The notes below the pieces were generated by a model. The model did no database searches, had not been told where the DNA came from, and saw nothing but the letters and a program-made list of their open reading frames with translations. The position numbers and the translations under genes were made by a program. Below are positions 5,747 through 7,559 of a stretch of 7,559 nucleotides of DNA, in pieces; within the stretch, counting starts at the first letter, position 1; the number at the start of each line of letters is the position of its first letter. Origin of the DNA: Paracoccaceae bacterium. Lineage in GTDB: Bacteria > Pseudomonadota > Alphaproteobacteria > Rhodobacterales > Rhodobacteraceae. The DNA is taken from the NCBI GenBank assembly GCA_027080755.1, contig JALWQC010000129.1, forward strand, positions 1 through 7,559, read 5' to 3'.

Positions 5747-7252
5747 ATGGCAAAAGTTAAGAAAACTAAGGTGAAGCGGCCCAAGGCGGTCAACCCGCGC
5801 GGCTTTCGCGACTATTTCGGGGCCGAGGTGGTCGAGCGCAACGAAATGCTGGCGAAAATCACGGATGTTTACCATGCCTACGGCTTTGACCCGCTGGAAA
5901 CCCCGGCCGTCGAAACGGTAGAGGCGCTGGGGAAATTCCTGCCCGACGTGGACCGCCCGAACGAAGGGGTGTTTGCCTGGCAGGATGAAGACGATACATG
6001 GATGGCCTTGCGCTATGATCTGACCGCCCCGCTGGCGCGGGTCTATGCGCAGTTTCGCAACACCCTGCCGACACCTTACCGCCGCTATGCGGTCGGGCCG
6101 GTCTGGCGCAATGAAAAGCCGGGGCCGGGGCGCTATCGCCAGTTTTACCAATGCGACGCGGATACGGTCGGAACCCCCACCGTTGCCGCCGATGCCGAGA
6201 TTTGCGGCATGTTGTCCGACACGCTGGAAACCGTCGGAATCCCGCGGGGGGACTATATCGTGCGGGTCAATAACCGCAAGGTTCTGAACGGGGTGCTGGA
6301 AGTGGCCGGAATCCTCGATATGTCCGATTTGTCCAAATTCGAGGCCGAAAGAGGCATCGTTTTGCGTGCTATAGACAAGTTGGATCGCCTTGGTCCCGCG
6401 GGTGTGCGCGCCCTTTTGGGGGCTGGACGCAAGGATGAAAGCGGCGATTTCACCGACGGGGCCAAGCTGTCGGAGGAACAGGCCGAAATCGTCATGGCCT
6501 TTATGGAGGCCCGCCGCACGGACGGTGCTGCAACCTGTGCCCGCCTGCGCGAAATCGTCGGGAAATCCGAAACCGGTTTGACCGGCGTTCAGGAACTGGA
6601 AACTATTGCCGAGCTGACAGCGGCGCAGGGCTATGGTCCGGACCGTCTGTTGATCGACCCGTCGGTGGTGCGCGGCCTTGGCTATTACACCGGCCCCGTT
6701 TACGAGGCCGAGCTGACCTTTGAAATCTTCGACGACAAGGGGCAAAAACGCCAGTTTGGTTCGGTCGCCGGTGGTGGACGGTATGACGATCTGGTCAAAC
6801 GCTTCACCGGTCAGGAAGTGCCCGCCACCGGCGTTTCGATCGGTGTGGACCGCCTGCTTGCGGCGCTTCGCGAAAAGGGCCGGATTGAAAGCCACCCCCA
6901 CGGGCCGGTCATCGTGACGGTTATGGATCGGGATCGCATGGCCGATTATCAGGCGATGGTGGCCGAGTTGCGCAACGCCGGCATCCGCGCCGAGGTTTAT
7001 CTGGGCAACCCGAAAAACTTCGGCAACCAGTTGAAATACGCCGACTCCCGCAACAGTCCGGTTGCGGTGATCGAGGGTGGAAACGAACATGATGCCGGCG
7101 TGGTCCAGATCAAGGATCTGGCGCTTGGCAAGGCACTGGCCGCCAATATCACCACGAACGAGGAATGGAAGGCCCAGCCGGCGCAGATGGAAATCCCCCG
7201 CGCCGATCTGGTGGTGGAACTCCGCAAAATGATGGCGAGGGACAAGGGCTGA
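5747..7252 (+). CDS. hisS: Histidyl-tRNA synthetase (HisRS), class II, alphaproteobacterial type
   Basis: The 501-residue enzyme charges tRNA-His with histidine in the cytoplasm. Class II motif 2 runs from about 111 to 141 ([19 protein letters not shown] at 111-129). The histidine-binding HisA motif is RGLGYYTG (309-316), and motif 3 covers [12 protein letters not shown] (338-349) and GVSIGVDRL (362-370) with Arg369. An insertion domain lies at about 175-300, and the anticodon-binding domain at about 386-470. Two features differ from E. coli: the NEKPGPGR loop in motif 2, and Gly312 where most enzymes have Asp in RGLDYY. Both fit the divergent HisRS of many alphaproteobacteria, whose tRNA-His lacks the extra G-1. 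The start at 5747 was chosen because AAGG (5736-5739) is 7 bases upstream; an ATG at 5732 lacks a suitable site. No strong promoter or terminator is visible in 5679-5746. The TGA overlaps the hisZ ATG by one base. Confidence 0.96.
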   Translation: MAKVKKTKVKRPKAVNPRGFRDYFGAEVVERNEMLAKITDVYHAYGFDPLETPAVETVEALGKFLPDVDRPNEGVFAWQDEDDTWMALRYDLTAPLARVYAQFRNTLPTPYRRYAVGPVWRNEKPGPGRYRQFYQCDADTVGTPTVAADAEICGMLSDTLETVGIPRGDYIVRVNNRKVLNGVLEVAGILDMSDLSKFEAERGIVLRAIDKLDRLGPAGVRALLGAGRKDESGDFTDGAKLSEEQAEIVMAFMEARRTDGAATCARLREIVGKSETGLTGVQELETIAELTAAQGYGPDRLLIDPSVVRGLGYYTGPVYEAELTFEIFDDKGQKRQFGSVAGGGRYDDLVKRFTGQEVPATGVSIGVDRLLAALREKGRIESHPHGPVIVTVMDRDRMADYQAMVAELRNAGIRAEVYLGNPKNFGNQLKYADSRNSPVAVIEGGNEHDAGVVQIKDLALGKALAANITTNEEWKAQPAQMEIPRADLVVELRKMMARDKG

Positions 7253-7557
7253 TGCTTTCCGCCGCCCAAACCCCGCTTCAGGCCGAAACGGACCGCATCC
7301 TTGCCGGCTTCGTCGCCACCGGCGCCAAGGTGATAGAGACCGAGGCCCTGCTCCCCGCCGAAACCCTGCTGGATCTTTACGGCGAGGATATCCGCGCGCG
7401 CGCCTATGTGACATCCGACCCTTTGCGCGGGGAATTGATGCTCCGCCCCGATTTTACCGTGCCTGTGGTGCAAAAACATATGCAGCACGGCGCGAAATCG
7501 GCGCGTTATACCTACAGCGGGCCGGTCTGGCGTAAACAGGAGGCCGGCCCGCTGTAG
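7252..7557 (+). CDS. hisZ: ATP phosphoribosyltransferase regulatory subunit HisZ, N-terminal part only (ends in a probably artefactual stop)
   Basis: The ATG overlaps the hisS stop as TGATG, so the two genes are coupled. AAGGG at 7244-7248 may serve as the ribosome site. The 101 residues resemble the class II synthetase-like catalytic fold that HisZ shares with HisS: MLRPDFTVPVVQKHM (63-77) parallels the HisRS segment [13 protein letters not shown], and YSGPVWRKQEAG (88-99) parallels motif 2. HisZ has no aminoacylation role; it binds short-form HisG and makes the first histidine-biosynthesis enzyme sensitive to histidine. Full-length members are several hundred residues. The TAG at 7555-7557 lies in the last 16 bases, which are an inverted copy of upstream sequence, so I regard the stop as a sequence-end artefact and the gene as truncated by the window. 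Real coding sequence probably ends at about 7543. Confidence 0.85.
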   Translation: MLSAAQTPLQAETDRILAGFVATGAKVIETEALLPAETLLDLYGEDIRARAYVTSDPLRGELMLRPDFTVPVVQKHMQHGAKSARYTYSGPVWRKQEAGPL

Positions 7558-7559
7558 GT
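7510..7559. repeat. Perfect 16-bp inverted repeat ending exactly at the window edge (fold-back)
   Basis: ACCTACAGCGGGCCGG at 7510-7525 is repeated as its exact reverse complement, CCGGCCCGCTGTAGGT, at 7544-7559, with an 18-base spacer (7526-7543). The left arm encodes the conserved YTYSGPV part of HisZ, so it is original sequence. The right arm breaks the reading frame with TAG. An arm that runs to the last base is typical of a fold-back chimera or a contig end created in a hairpin. A real quasipalindromic mutation is the alternative. Confidence 0.9.

Noticed and set aside
5399..7414. A 671-codon minus-strand open frame opposite dgkA, hisS and hisZ
   Set aside because: The plus strand encodes unmistakable DgkA, HisRS and HisZ proteins. 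The antisense product has no family character and spans gene boundaries.
1..7559. Mobile elements, CRISPR arrays, toxin-antitoxin or phage genes
   Set aside because: I saw no spaced direct repeats, transposase or integrase motifs, att-like duplications or tRNA genes. All recognisable genes are housekeeping or transport genes.

Overview
The window looks like part of an alphaproteobacterial chromosome, most probably Rhodobacteraceae (Roseobacter-like). The grounds are GC-rich, densely packed genes, a histidyl-tRNA synthetase with the divergent alphaproteobacterial motif 2 loop, the hisS-hisZ arrangement, and a SlyX/GST pair. This placement is inferred from protein character, not from any search. 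Nothing seen marks a mobile or foreign island: no tRNA, rRNA, CRISPR array, transposase or integrase.

Layout. (1) 1-525, minus: 3'-truncated gene for a BcrC-like PAP2 phosphatase. (2) 526-903: 378-base intergenic region with a consensus -10 box and a small hairpin, probably the promoter and 5' leader of the next operon. (3) 904-3886, plus: complete three-gene betaine-type ABC importer (binding protein, permease, ATPase), with a strong terminator hairpin between the first and second genes. (4) 3890-4725, minus: slyX and a GST-family gene, overlapping by ATGA and facing the ABC operon with only 3 bases between the stop codons. (5) 4826-5678, plus: flavin reductase-like gene overlapping a dgkA-family lipid kinase gene. 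(6) 5747-7559, plus: hisS followed at once by the start of hisZ.

How the genes work together. The importer is a self-contained uptake system for glycine betaine or a related quaternary amine. The intercistronic terminator probably sets excess binding protein over membrane components. hisS and hisZ are translationally linked. The PAP2 enzyme and the DgkA-family kinase could both feed the undecaprenyl phosphate pool, but they lie in different transcription units, so this link is only suggestive.

The most unusual signal is at the right edge. The last 16 bases are an exact inverted copy of 7510-7525, they end exactly at the window end, and they put a stop codon into hisZ. This looks like a fold-back or chimeric sequence end rather than real gene structure. 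I found no convincing undescribed biological system; the rest is ordinary housekeeping and transport content.
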